From Antilocapra americana (taxonomy: Eukaryota; Chordata; Mammalia; Artiodactyla; Antilocapridae), in NCBI GenBank assembly GCA_007570785.1, contig ML664662.1, positions 2,233,046-2,297,045 of the forward strand: a DNA stretch of 64,000 nucleotides, given 5' to 3'. The notes under the pieces are model-generated. The model did no database searches and was not told the origin of the DNA. It saw nothing but the letters and a program-made list of their open reading frames with translations. Below are positions 45,185 through 55,364 of the stretch, piece by piece. Within the stretch, counting starts at the first letter, position 1, and the number at the start of each line of letters is the position of its first letter. A program made the position numbers and the translations under genes.

Positions 45185-45395
45185 CACGGGAACAACTGGG
45201 CCTTTGAAGTCAGACTGACTTTAGTTTGAACCCTAGTTCAACCCTTTCCGAGCCGAGTGACCTCAAGCAAGTTATCGAACCTCTGCGCCTTCAGGTTTCC
45301 AGTAGTTAAATGAGGGTTGTGGAAGAAATATTGACAAGATATGTGAGACAGCTCAAGGAGTCCATGTGGCTGCATATTTAGCAGCAGCTGCTACT
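45185..45395 (+). mobile_element. MIR SINE
   Basis: CTTTGAAGTCAGACTGACTTTAGTTTGAACCC, CCGAGTGACCTCAAGCAAGTTATCGAACCTCTGCGCC, AGTAGTTAAATGAGGGTTGTGG. Head-to-tail with the next MIR. Confidence 0.85.
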
Positions 45396-45414
45396 GTGAG
45401 GGCCACGAAGGTAC

Positions 45415-45652
45415 AGGGTGTTGAAGCTCAGGCTCCAGAAACTGAGTTGCTTGGTTCAAAAGCTGACAGCACCACTTGCTGGCTGTGTGACCTCAGGCAA
45501 GTTACATAACCTCTCTGGTCCTCCTTTCCTCATATGTAAAATGAGGATAATAAATTTATAGACTTCACTGAACAGCTGTCAAGGACAGTAAGATAGGATA
45601 GTGCTTAGAATAACACATGGCCCATGGCAAATATTTAGTGACCATTAGTTGT
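45415..45652 (+). mobile_element. MIR SINE, near full length
   Basis: GAAGCTCAGGCTCCAGAAACTGAGTTGC, GGCTGTGTGACCTCAGGCAAGTTACATAACCTCTC, TAAAATGAGGATAATAAATTTATAG, GCTTAGAATAACACATGGCCC, CCATTAGTTGTTG. The most complete MIR in this half. Confidence 0.92.
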
Positions 45653-45677
45653 TGATGGCTTGCTTAATCATCTGCTT

Positions 45678-45722
45678 TTCTTCCTTCTCCTCTTCCTCCT
45701 CCTCGTCATTTTCCTTCTCACT
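45678..45722. repeat. Polypyrimidine (CTC/CTT)n tract
   Basis: TCTTCCTTCTCCTCTTCCTCCTCCTCGTC: almost pure pyrimidine on the plus strand for about 45 bp. It explains the Glu/Lys-rich minus-strand frame here. Confidence 0.85.
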
Positions 45723-46084
45723 GTGCATAATGGGCTCCTTTTGGTTAGCCATCCGAATTCTCTGCTGCTTGTATTGCAACAGCCCCTGAGTTGTCTCAGA
45801 CTCTCCTCCTTGACGCAATTCAACAGACATTTAGCCTCCACTCTGCTGCTCCAGTCAGAAACCAAAGACCTCGAGCTGGCGTCTTCCTCTCCTTCACCCA
45901 TCACTTTACAACCACCACCAAGTCCCATCAGCACTCCCTCCAGGGTGTTTGGAACCTGCCCACAGCTCTCCACCTCCATGACATCACATAGTCCCAGCCA
46001 CCATCATCTCGGCAGGACAGAGCCATCATCCCTAAGTGTTCTTGCATTATCTTCTACGATCTGCTCTCCACTTAGCAGCCAGAG

Positions 46085-46590
46085 CAATCATTGTCATTAG
46101 CACTCCCCTACTTAAACCATCCTGATGGCTTCCCACTCCACCAGGCAGAAACCACAAACTCTTAAGCACAGACCTCAGGGCTCTGCATTCCTTTCCTTCT
46201 ATCCTCACCCTGGCTCCTTAATAAGCCAAGCCCCTGCCTGCCTCAGGCCCTTTGCACCTGCTGCTCCTTTTGTGCCAAATGTTTTTACATCCCCCACCAC
46301 TCCCAGAAAATTTCTCATCCTTCATTCTTCCACTTTATGTAGCAACTGGAGAGATACCCCCCACCCCACCCAACTCTCCATTTAAAATAGATCCCTTTGT
46401 ATCTTCTTTGACAGCCTGTTCTATTCCAAAGTGTGGTAACACCACAATTTGTAGTCAAATATTTGTGTCTGTGGACTTCTGATCACCCCCCATGAGACTG
46501 TCAATTCTATAAGGCCAGGGAGGAGGGCATTCCTAGTCTAACATATGGCCCTCAATATTCATTGAGTGAATGAAAGTATTTATGATTTCC
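46085..46590 (+). mobile_element. L2 LINE 3' part, long copy
   Basis: CCATCCTGATGGCTTCCCAC, CTGCCTCAGGCCCTTTGCACCTGCTG, CCCTTTGTATCTTCTTTGACAG, CATGAGACTGTCAATTCTATAAGGCCAGGGAGGAGGGCATTCC, CTCAATATTCATTGAGTGAATGAA, in L2 order to the terminus. Confidence 0.85.
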
Positions 46591-46619
46591 TAGGTCGTTT
46601 CTGAACAGTTTCATCTAAA

Positions 46620-46745
46620 ACTTAGCAATTCCTACTAAGAAACACGCTCAGAGAGGCAGAGAGAAATTTGGTTGAGGTCACCCAGCTAGTGACTGGTAGA
46701 ACCCATAGGGAGAGCCTAGGCCAAGAGCATGCCCCTCCCAGAGCA
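46620..46745 (-). mobile_element. MIR fragment
   Basis: CACGCTCAGAGAGGCAGAGAGAAATTTGGTTGAGGTCACCCAGCTAGTGACTGGTAGAACCC is the inverted MIR core and head. Confidence 0.8.
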
Positions 46746-47169
46746 ACCCACACCCAGTGACCATTTGACGTGGGGTGTAAAGGTCTAGTCATCTTGCCTC
46801 AACTCATTGCATCACTGATGGGCCATTCAAGCTCCAGACCTCCCTGTGGGACCACCAAGGGTGTCTCCAGGCCTACATCACAACTCAAACTCTTCTCTGC
46901 CCTCTCCCACTTCCTCCCCCTGGCCCCCATCAAAGGTACAGATCTCAAGGGTGTTCCCTAGTAGACATTTCACTTGCTAAACTCCATCTCAGCTTTCTGG
47001 GACATCCAACTTGTGACATTCAGTCTCCAGACCTTCCCATTACCTATTAAGCTTTTGCATATAGTTAATGCATTTTTACTAAGAGCAGTCCACCCCCCAA
47101 CTTTTTTTTTTCTTGAAGCAGAACAAAGTGCAACTTCTGGAACATACTCATTCCTGAGTCTGGATTCTC
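46746..47169. other. Unique sequence, nothing recognised
   Basis: No gene; a T-run at 47102-47111. Nothing else assignable. Confidence 0.5.
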
Positions 47170-47338
47170 CAACTTGAGTGTGTGAAAGGACTTGTTAAAA
47201 CACAAACTGCTGGACCTCACACCCAGAATTTCGGATGCACTGGGTCTGGGGTGGGGCCCCTGGGATGTGCATTTCCGATTCATTCCAGGTGATGCTGAGG
47301 CTGCTGTCTAGGGACTGTGTTGTGAGAACCACTAGTAT
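47170..47338 (+). mobile_element. MER5A hAT-type DNA transposon
   Basis: AAGGACTTGTTAAAACACAAACTGCTGGACCTCACACCCAG, GCACTGGGTCTGGGGTGGGGCCCCTGGGATGTGCATTTCC, CAGGTGATGCTGAGGCTGCTG, TTGTGAGAACCACTAG: a close match to MER5A from just inside its left end to the right terminus. Confidence 0.93.
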
Positions 47339-47384
47339 AGGGAAGTGAGAAATAGAAATTGTGACTGTCTCATCTTTGTCCTTC

Positions 47385-47600
47385 AGTTTCCCTGGTGGCC
47401 CAGATGGTAAAAAAATCTGCCTGCAATGCGGGAGACCCAGGTTCAATCCCTGGGTTGGGAAGATGCCCTGGAGTAGGAAATGGCAACCCATTCCAATATT
47501 CTTGCCTGGAGAATTCCATGGACAGAGGAGCCTGGCTGCCTACTGTCCATGGGGCTGCAAAGAGTCAGACACGACTGAGTGACTAAAACTTTCACTTTTT
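47385..47600 (+). mobile_element. Bov-tA SINE
   Basis: Sense copy from AGTTTCCCTGGTGGCCCAGATGG to GACTAAAACTTTCACTTTTT, with GGTTCAATCC in the B-box position. Flanking TCATCTTTGTC and TCATCTTCATT are a possible weak target duplication. Confidence 0.95.
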
Positions 47601-48060
47601 ACACGTTCATCTTCATTCTAGTCACTGTGGTCCCTTAGTAAGGTAGCTGCACAAAATTCCCTTCCAACTGAGAACTGACATTTAATGATGTCTGAATCTT
47701 TAAAAAGAGGTCTGGCCTGAGTAGACCCTTGGGCAGGGCGGCCAGGAGACTGAACACAAGGAAGTTGCTCTTTCCCAAGTTTTCATCCATCTAGAACCCT
47801 GACTTCTATTTCTGTTTTGCATTTAATTCCCCTTCATCCTACTTCCAGCCCTCCTGAGCCCCACCTTCTCAGGAAACCATCTCTCCAGGCACGTGTGCGC
47901 CAGACACTCCAGGTAAAGCCACTGACTGTTCTAATCTACACTCTGCGTCCCTTAAGCTAGAAGTCTCCAGAAGAGTGACAAGAAAACAGCCAAGATGTGG
48001 GCCGAGGCTCAGGCAACTAATTGAAGAATGACTCCTCTGCGGGGTGTTAATACCTTGCAA
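47601..48060. other. Unique sequence, nothing recognised
   Basis: No repeat or gene identified. Confidence 0.5.
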
Positions 48061-48700
48061 AGAAGTGAATCTACTGGCATTTTTTTTTAGAGTTTAATAA
48101 AAATATATATGCACCGTGAGAAAATCATAGCAATAATTCCTTGCACCTTTGTTCCAAGAAGCCCAAAGCACTCCCCATATATTATCATATTCATTATCCT
48201 ATTTTCTTCACGTTTCTCATTAATTTTTTTCTGAGGTGATATATTAATATGAAATTCTAAATCACATTAAGGAGACCACAAGCCCAACTCATTCTCCTCA
48301 CCCTAACTCCACCTTTCTCTTCCCCCCTTTCCATCCATCATCCTCACTGCCCCTTCCTCCTCCCACCCAGGGGAGGGTAAGTCTGAAGTGTGTAAGCAGC
48401 TGATGGGATTGGTTAGAAGACTGGAGGAGGGTGGGGATCAAAGTGCTGCTTTGCCAGTGGGCTGCACTGCCAGGCTTCCTCCCCAGGACCACTTGATTAG
48501 ACCAGGACTCTGGTGCCCCTCGGGAAAGAAGCTGCCTGGCAGCCCAACTCCCCTTAATGGTGTAAAACCTACTCCCCCCGCCCGCCTCGCATGCAAGAGG
48601 GAAAGAATCAGGCTCATTACAGATATTATCATGCAACACTTCATATTTCAAAGAGCTTTATAATCGCTAATTAGTTATTGCCAGAGAATATGGAAATGGC
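48061..48700. other. AT-rich low-repeat block, candidate conserved DNA
   Basis: Homeodomain-like TAAT cores recur (TCATTAATTTTTTTC; GCTAATTAGTTATTG; AATTCTAAATCACATTAAGG). AAGCCCAAAGCACTCCCCATATATTATC and CATATTTCAAAGAGCTTTATAATC recall ancient-repeat ends. Conservation is only suggested by texture. Confidence 0.35.
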
Positions 48701-48839
48701 ACCTTGCTAGAATCCTGCAGACTGGAGACCAGACTTCTACATTGCTGCCTGAGCAAGCTGGGCCTGCCCCACTGTCTCAGGAAGTGGGGCTGACTCTAGG
48801 GCAGAAAGTACTAGGCTTTTAGTCCTGGCCAGTGTGGTT

Positions 48840-49060
48840 CTCAGCTTCCCTGGTGACTCACACGGTAAAGAATCTGCCTGCAATGCAGGAGACCTGGGTT
48901 CGATCCCTGGGTCAGGAAGATCCCCTGGAGAAGGGAGTGGAAACCCACTCTAGTATTCTTGCCTGGAGAATCCCATGGACAGAGGAGGCTAGTGGGCTAC
49001 AGTTCATGGGGTCACAAAGAGTTGGACATGACTGAGTGACTAACACTTTCACTTCCTTTT
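48840..49060 (+). mobile_element. Bov-tA SINE with intact B box
   Basis: Sense copy from TCAGCTTCCCTGGTGACTCAC to CACTTTCACTTCCTTTT, with GGTTCGATCC at 48897-48906. Perfect 9-bp target duplication AGTGTGGTT (48831-48839 and 49061-49069). Confidence 0.96.
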
Positions 49061-49069
49061 AGTGTGGTT

Positions 49070-50527
49070 TGCAGTGGATGCTCCTGGGGTCAGCAGACTG
49101 CATCCTGTCTGCGTAGGAAGAACACAGAGATGGGCTACTGCTTCAGGTGGTAAAAGAAAACATGCAGCTGAAAATTAAAACAGCAGTCTCAGCCAGCAGA
49201 GGCAATGAAACCTATGCCCTTCCCACTGTGCTCAGTTCAGTTCTCAAGCTGATGACTGGAATGGGCCTGGGGTTCACATGCAGTGATGTCTGCATGCACA
49301 GCGATGGCAAGCTCGCTCCAGAAGCCTCCTGAAGATCTCAAGGGCACACAGGTGTTCGATGAGGGGGGAAAGTGCCCTGTTCCTTTTCTTTCTGGCTCTG
49401 GAATTGCAACCACGGGGCTAGCATGGACCACAAGGGCCTCTCCCCCTCCTACTCTGACCTGTATCCTCTCCATCTAGTCTAACTCCACTTTCAAAAACAG
49501 TTCTTGAAGGAAGCTAACATCTACAATCTGCAGCCCCCTCCAGAGAAAGGAGGGATGAGGAGCAGCCTCATTCACCCGGGATAACCTCGATCTCATTTTA
49601 ATTTCATTACAAATCCACTCAGAAGCTGGAGTCAGCAGGGGCCTGCAGGAGGCGGGCCCTGACAGGCTGACTCAGCCTTCTAGGAGGGACGCTGTCTTGG
49701 GTCAGAGGGGAGAATGGAGGCAGGGAGCACTTTTCTTTAAGACCCCATCCCTCGTCTTTCCTGTGAATGGGGATGGGGAGGCACTGGCTGAAAGAAAACT
49801 CTGATTGAGAGCCTCAGAAGCTTTCCTTCCAGCAAAGCTGGCCCACTCATGTCAGATCGGAACACAGACTGGACACTTGACACTAGAGTGTCCCCATTCT
49901 AGTTTCCAGAAATTCTTCTGGCCCTGTGTGTGGGAAGCTCAGGGATCACTCCAACTCCCAAGGAGTGATCAGTAATCTGAAACATGGATGTCCCCAGCTT
50001 TCCTCTCTTTCTGGCCATGAGACGTGAAGTGGCCACTTGGTGGCCTTATCATTGTACTTCCCCTAATAACTCTGGTGTGTGTGCCAAAGCTGAGTGACCG
50101 TGAAGGGATGGAGATGTGCATCTTCTGGGATTAGGCCTCAGTCTGTCTTTTGGAAGCTGTGTCTACGATATCCAAGACTTTTTATCTGTTGGGTTCCCTA
50201 TCAGAAGCTGTCTGTTCTTAGTATGAAACTGTGCTGTGAAAAAGATTGATGTACCCCTGGACCTAATTTCTCAGCACACCAGCAGGAGGGGAGGCACTTG
50301 CCCTTGCCTGCATTGCAGATGGCAGCCCTGGTAATGAGAATGTACCGAGATCCAGACCGTTTGGCAGGGACAGGGATGTGGGGGTGGGGCATTGGACCAC
50401 ACAGAGAGGTTTCCCCAGGGCTTTGGGCACAAGCAGTTATGCAATCTGGGTCCTCTTAGGACAGGGCAACTGGCCCCTCCTGCTTCTCCTTTCTGCCTTA
50501 GTTTCATGCTGAGGCAACTGGCTGGGA
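49070..50527. other. Unique sequence, nothing recognised
   Basis: About 1.4 kb with no interspersed repeat that I can name. Small frames on both strands are unremarkable. Confidence 0.5.
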
Positions 50528-50806
50528 GTTCAGTTCAGTTCAGTTCAGTTCAGTTCAGTTGCTCAGTCATGTCTAGCTCTTTGCTACCCCCAAGAATCAC
50601 AGCACACCAGGCTCCCCTGTCCTTTACTATCTCCTGGAGCTTGCTCAAACGCATGTCCATCGAATCAGTGATGCCATCCAACCATCTCATCCTCTGTCGC
50701 CCCCTTCTCCTCCTGCCTTCAATCTTTCCCAGCATCAGGGTCTTTTCCAGTAAGTTGGCTCTTCACATCAGGTGGCCAAAGTATTGCAGGGTCAGCTTCA
50801 GCATCA
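50528..50806 (-). mobile_element. BovB-type 3' fragment with (CAGTT)n
   Basis: Begins with six to seven CAGTT/TTCAG pentamers (50529-50560), then GCTCAGTCATGTC, CTTGCTCAAACGCATGTCCATCG, CATCCTCTGTCGCCCCCTTCTCC, GTGGCCAAAGTATTGCAGGG. The minus strand encodes [20 protein letters not shown] from the BovB C-terminus. The pentamer marks the element's 3' terminus, where RTE elements end in short tandem repeats instead of poly(A). Confidence 0.9.
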
Positions 50807-51663
50807 GCTGGGAGGTTCCAGCCAAGGTCTTCCTACAGAGCTTAAACTACCACTGCAGTCCTCTTAGCACACCTCCCCACCCCTGAAGTCCCAGAAGTCA
50901 AAGGTATCTCCCCTGGTGAGGGGTGGGGAAGTCTGATCTTCTTCAGGATTTCTTCCTCTCCCTCCCAGTACCCAGAACTACCAGGAATGTTCCAGAACCC
51001 AGACTTCCTTTCCAGCTTTGTCCCCTTCGGACACTCCAAGCAAACAAAATATGCTTCCATTGCAAAGGCGACCCAGAGCCTTGCATCTCAGCTCTGTGGG
51101 TAGCTGGAAGATGGGTCCTGTGAAGCTGGGGTGCACACAGCCCTCAGCCTCCCAGCTCTCCAGCTCCAGCTTTCAGCCACCTGCATCACCGTGAGAACGA
51201 AGTGTTGAATGAGCCGGCAGGAAAAATTCCTTCCTGATCTGTTCAAATCTACTCTGCTCCCTGTTACAGATACTGCTGGGCGTGCAGGTGCACATCCGCT
51301 CCAGGCACGCCCTCCAGTGCTCACATGCACACATGTTCTGCTGGTGCCCTCAGCCCTGACATACCTCCAGCTTTAGATCTGCATCCTATCACACTTGGGT
51401 AACTGTCAGGAGCAGAGTGCTGATGGAGGGATGGGAAAGGGACCATTCCCTCCATCATTTCAACTGCTCCCTCTTTGGGCAGAAAGAAGGGTCCCCTGTC
51501 CTGTCCTGCCTCCCAACCAAGGGCAGGTAGAAATTTAACTTTTAGAAAATTAGAAGAAGAAAAGAAGGAGAAGGAGCAAGAAAGGCAGGAGGAGCTTGGA
51601 AGCTGACCTCAGAGCTTTTCTCTGACATCATTAGGGAGACATGATGTGGGGAAAGGAGAGGTT
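50807..51663. other. Unique sequence, nothing recognised
   Basis: No repeat or gene identified; purine-rich at about 51541-51600. Confidence 0.5.
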
Positions 51664-51678
51664 TGGGAGTCAGGAGGA

Positions 51679-51896
51679 AGCTTCCCACATGGCACAGCAG
51701 TAAAGAACCCAGCTGCCAATGCAGGAGACTCAGGAGTCTCGGGTTCAATCCCTGGGTCAGGAAGATCACCTGGAGGAGGAAATGGCAACCCACTCCCAGT
51801 ATTCTTGCCTAAACATTTCCATGGACAGAGGAGCCTGGCAGGCTACAATCCATGTGGTTGCAAAGAGTCACACACGACTGAATGACTGAGCACACA
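51679..51896 (+). mobile_element. Bov-tA SINE
   Basis: Sense copy from GCTTCCCACATGGCACAGCAG to CACGACTGAATGACTGAGCACACA. Target duplication TGGGAGTCAGGAGG (51664-51677) / TGGGAGTCAGAAGA (51897-51910), 12 of 14 alike. It contains a small internal duplication (GGAGACTCAGGAGTCTCGGG). Confidence 0.95.
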
Positions 51897-51910
51897 TGGG
51901 AGTCAGAAGA

Positions 51911-52095
51911 CTTTGGCAGGGACCTTTGGACAGGAGTTCAAAGTTAACCTCTCCAAGTCTCAGTTTTCCTCCCTCTAAAGTGGTAGAGAAGAGGATACTG
52001 ACACTTGTCTTTTGAAGGTGCTGGGAGGAATAGCAATAATGTTTCTAAGGAGCCTGGAACAGACGGGGGCCTTGACAAATGGCTGCTATTATCAC
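51911..52095 (+). mobile_element. MIR fragment
   Basis: GACAGGAGTTCAAAGTTAACCTCTCCAAGTCTCAGTTTTCCTCCC, then AGAGAAGAGGATACTGACAC and AGGAGCCTGGAACAG: MIR core and tail. The Bov-tA lies at its left edge and may have cut it. Confidence 0.7.
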
Positions 52096-52627
52096 ACCAC
52101 CTGAATGAGAAGGGATCTTGGAAGGTGTCGATTCTGGGCTCCATTCACAGAGGACAACATAGGACACATGGTGATATGCTGCCTTCCTTCCTTTACAGCA
52201 GAGCCTGGCCCCTGCTGACTCATTGGAGATATTCAGTCACCTGGGTGATGGTGGGAAGAGTGGCAGTGTTTGTAGGTTACACTGTGGCACGCAGGGGTGA
52301 GCGCTGGGGGAAGGCATGTGCAAGGTTAAGGCAGTGGTATGGGCGGATCCCAGGAAAAGCACCAAGGAGAGAAGAAATGCACAGTCTTTACCACCCTGAT
52401 GGCTTGAGGTTTGGCCAGAGCCACCAGCAGGACCAGGGACACACAAAGTCATGGGCATGCAGCCCATCCATGCAGCAAAAGGGTAGAGAGAAATCCCAGG
52501 TTTGTGGCCACCTGCCCAAGAGAAATGGGACTGCCTCTCTGGCTGCTGTCTTGACAAAGTGTTTCCAGATCATTCTCTCATCCTTTCTCTGAGCCTCTGG
52601 GGTGTCCTGATTGAGCACAGGGAGGCT
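52096..52627. other. Unique sequence, nothing recognised
   Basis: A 195-codon plus-strand frame (52005-52592) spans MIR and unique DNA and lacks any recognisable motif, so it is read as chance. Confidence 0.5.
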
Positions 52628-52800
52628 GTCTGTGCTGGTTAAGGATCCGGATTCTGGAGGCAGACCTCCTGTGTTTGAATTCTGCCTCTACGACTTACCA
52701 GCTGGGTGATTTAATTTCAGTGTGCTTCCGGTTTCCTTCTCTGTAAAATGGGAGGACTTAGCGCCATGCCAGATCCGTGGTAAGCGCTCTTGCAATACTG
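52628..52800 (+). mobile_element. MIR SINE
   Basis: GTGCTGGTTAAGGATCCGGATTCTGGAGGCAGACCTCCTGTGTTTGAATTCTGCCTC, CTGGGTGATTTAATTTCAG, TCTCTGTAAAATGGGAGGACTTAG, CCGTGGTAAGCGCTC: full MIR order directly left of the CpG island. Confidence 0.92.
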
Positions 52801-52904
52801 GCTTTAATGATCACATTCCTTGGCCAGTTGCCCAGCATTGGGAACACTTTTCAGGAAGAGGGCGGGTCAACTCTGGCTTTCCTGCTGATGCAGAGAGCAG
52901 GGAG

Positions 52905-53275
52905 TGTGGGGCCCAGGCGCGGAGCCCCCCATCACTTAGCTTCTTGCGGCCACGTGGATCTGCAGCGCGCTCCTCCCTAGGCCATTCTCCCCGGGGGGTG
53001 TGTTGGGGGAGCGGATGCTGCCTGGCAGCAGGCTGCTCCCCGAGTCACGATCCACTGTTCCGCTCCAGCCGCGCTTTCACTCAGCTCCAGGTCTGCGCCC
53101 TCTCTCGAGCTAGACTGCCACGCCGAGGCGGATCCAGGTACCGCCTCCAAGTCTGTCCTGGCAGCTCTAAAGCCCCTGCGTGCTCAGCGAGCCAAGCAAG
53201 TGGAGCTAGCGAGCGCCGTCCTGGGACTCAGGGCAGATCAGGGTGGCCCTTCACGTCCCCTTCCCCCAGCAGGAG
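52905..53275. promoter_or_regulatory. CpG island, possible promoter
   Basis: By hand count about 26 CpGs in about 370 bp at roughly 65% G+C, giving an observed/expected ratio near 0.65-0.7, which meets the usual island criteria. CpG is depleted elsewhere in the window. Clusters include GGCGCGGAG, CAGCGCGCTCC, CAGCCGCGC, CACGCCGAGGCGG and GCGAGCGCCGTCC. Islands usually mark promoters, so a gene start may lie here, perhaps reading into the nearby assembly gap. No TATA box or convincing first exon is visible; the 192-codon plus-strand frame (52722-53300) begins in a MIR and is not credited. Confidence 0.6.
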
Positions 53276-53429
53276 TGAGGGCGTATGGGTGGGAAGCTGA
53301 GATGCTGCTTACTCTGGTACAGTGCTGAGCACGCCTGGAGCCCTGGACTGAGAGAGACAGACTTTAGCTCATCTAGGGTAAAGGGCTAGGGAGTGGGTGG
53401 CAGCCCTCTGGGAGTCAGGGAGCTGTTGA

Positions 53430-53650
53430 GGGGGTGAAAACGTCTTAAGGAAGAAACGTAATAAGAAGATGATGGAGAGAAAGGGGTAGGAAGAGGGTGG
53501 AAATGGGGAGAGGGGGAGAAAGGAGGAGGAAATGAAGGTGGGGGAAGTGGTCCAAGAGGAGAAGGGAGGAAGCAAGAGGGGAAGGGGAAGTGGGACCATG
53601 GGATCTAGGAGAGGAAGGGACAGGATGGAAGGGGGAAAGGATGGGAAATC
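53430..53650. repeat. Purine-rich (GGA/GAAG)n tract
   Basis: About 220 bp of plus-strand sequence that is nearly all purine, with G runs (GGGGAGAGGGGGAG, GGGGAAGGGGAAG). Such tracts can form triplex or G-quadruplex structures and often break assemblies; the gap lies 170 bp away. Confidence 0.8.
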
Positions 53651-53818
53651 TTGGGCTCTGCTTCTTGTCTGCTATCACCCCAGCACCCCAAAACTCCCCT
53701 ACACACATTTCCAGGAGGGATTTTGTAAAAAGGAGCCACAGGGAAAGAGGACTCGAGAAAAGCCGGTGTGCATGAGCTCTGAAGTGGTGCACCCTTGACC
53801 TTGGACATCTGAGGGGCT

Positions 53819-53918
53819 NNNNNNNNNNNNNNNNNNNNNNNNNNNNNNNNNNNNNNNNNNNNNNNNNNNNNNNNNNNNNNNNNNNNNNNNNNNNNNNNNN
53901 NNNNNNNNNNNNNNNNNN
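53819..53918. other. Assembly gap, 100 N
   Basis: Exactly 100 undetermined bases, the conventional placeholder for a gap of unknown length. The right edge is C-rich (TCCCCCCTCCGCCCCCC), so the missing piece is probably GC-rich. Any frame running through it is unreliable. Confidence 0.99.
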
Positions 53919-53939
53919 TCCCCCCCTCCGCCCCCCGAA

Positions 53940-54130
53940 AGTCAATGAGTCCAAGTTCAAATCCCTCTTCTATTTAGGAGGTTCGCTGGGCATATGACCT
54001 TGGAATCAGGTGGCAACTTGCCCTGAACACTAGCTATCACATTAATAAAAGGGGGATGATTTAAATGCCTGCTTTGCAGGGATGTTAAAATTAAATTAGG
54101 TTAACCAAAGAAAGAAATGGAAAGGCCTTG
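53940..54130 (+). mobile_element. MIR fragment
   Basis: GAGTCCAAGTTCAAATCCCTCTTC, GCATATGACCTTGGAATCAGGTGGCAACTTGCC, AAAAGGGGGATGATTTAAATGCC, GGGATGTTAAAATTAAATTAGG: MIR order with an altered core. Confidence 0.7.
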
Positions 54131-54554
54131 ATCTCAGTGGTCATGACCTAGCATTTCATGGAGTGCTTGGAGGAGATGCACATTGGTGCCCAGCTTGAAC
54201 TGGAACACCCATACCCCAAGTGCTGTGTGTTAACTGGCCCATTCTCACATGGACACCCCCTTGCCCCTCAAATGTCTGGGAGATAATCACCTCTGCCCCC
54301 TAGGCCTGGGGCTACTGACAACCAATGCCTCTCTAAGCAGGGCCTGGAAGTGGGTACAAACCCAAGTAGTTGCCTTAGGGTGAGCAATTCCAGGGCTTCC
54401 CAAGGAATCAGGCTGAATGAAGACTTGCCTGAACTCGTCCTTTCAGCTTTTCCCTGCCCCATCCTCCTTCCGTTGCTTCCTCACAGACTTCTCCACTCAC
54501 ACCTTAATTCCTAGCCTAGGCTCTGATTGCTTCTAGGGAACCCCACTTAAGACA
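54131..54554. other. Mostly unassigned; possible LTR end
   Basis: AGGCTCTGATTGCTTCTAGGGAACCCCACTTAAGACAAC (54519-54557) resembles the terminus of an ancient LTR. The rest is not recognised. Confidence 0.35.
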
Positions 54555-55020
54555 ACACCTTCCTGAGGATTAGTTGTCAATCTTCTGGGATCAAAAATGG
54601 GCCTAAGATTGGCAATAGGGACCCCTGGAGCTAGAAGGGAGGGGTATACCCCAAGGCTATGGTTTCCTGGGACACCAGGCAGCCACCAGCCCTTGCAAAC
54701 AGGGCTGACGCCATATCTTGAATATTCCAAAATGGCCGCCAAGGAGCCTCAGGTAGAGGCTGGTGGAAGGGGAAGCAGTTGATCTTGGGGGCTTGCAGAG
54801 ATGGGGGAGTTTGGGAGTAATTTAAAGGATGAGAAGGAGTCAGGGCACACTTGAATGGGGGAGGTGCCCACAAAGCTTCCATTTTGTGTGCAATTAGTCT
54901 AGGGATGCCCTCATTTGCATAAGGTTCGTTAATTTGCATAAAATTGCTTGAGGCCCTAACCACCAGTACAGAAAATAAAATAACATGAATCAATTAGCGG
55001 GACTGACTGCGATTGGAAGA
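54555..55020 (+). mobile_element. Possible ancient LTR (ERVL-like)
   Basis: The texture is LTR-like: GCCATATCTTGAATATTCCAAAATGGCCGCCAAG, CTTCCATTTTGTGTGCAATTAG, tandem TTTGCAT octamers, and GAAAATAAAATAACATG as a possible poly(A) region. I cannot name a family and no terminal TG...CA pair or duplication is clear, so unique regulatory DNA is the alternative. Confidence 0.3.
54913..54939 (+). promoter_or_regulatory. Pair of octamer (POU) motifs
   Basis: ATTTGCAT occurs at 54913-54920 and again at 54932-54939, same orientation, 19 bp apart. ATTTGCAT is the Oct/POU factor recognition site. A YY1-like AAAATGGCCGCC lies at 54730-54741. Both are exact by eye; function is not shown. Confidence 0.45.
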
Positions 55021-55364
55021 AGCCTGGCGTTAGGGAATCCTTCTCCTAACTCAGGAGCACTGGGTAAGCAGGAAGGCTACTGGAAGGTGACCCCTCCAGA
55101 CCACCTGAGCTGCCCCTGGGAGGGGAGCTTTGTCCTTCCCCTGCCCTGCAGAGGGATGATGGTGTTCCCAGAAGTAGGGGCAGAGGAGGGGCCTGAGCAG
55201 ACAGGAGCAGCAGACTTCAGCTAAGTGCAGGACATGTGAGAGGACCACAGGGATAATGAAAGAATGTGAAGAGATGGGTCCAGTGCAGGAGAGGAGGGGT
55301 GCTTATCTTCCCAGCCCCCATGTTCATCAAGGGCCTTTTCTGCCTCTGGCCTGAGCCACACATA
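55021..55364. other. Unique sequence, nothing recognised
   Basis: No gene or named repeat. Confidence 0.5.

Noticed and set aside
45668..45979. Minus-strand frame ending in a Lys/Arg-rich stretch, like a nuclear localisation tail
   Set aside because: The basic stretch is produced by the polypyrimidine (CTC/CTT)n tract.
52005..52592. 195-codon plus-strand open frame
   Set aside because: Starts in a MIR tail and runs into unassigned DNA, with no recognisable protein features.
52722..53300. 192-codon frame across the CpG island
   Set aside because: Begins inside a MIR; Ser/Pro/Arg-rich reading is what GC-rich DNA gives. The island is kept as a regulatory feature only.
53445..53960. 171-codon minus-strand frame including X residues
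   Set aside because: It runs through the 100-N gap and the purine tract, so the translation is artificial.
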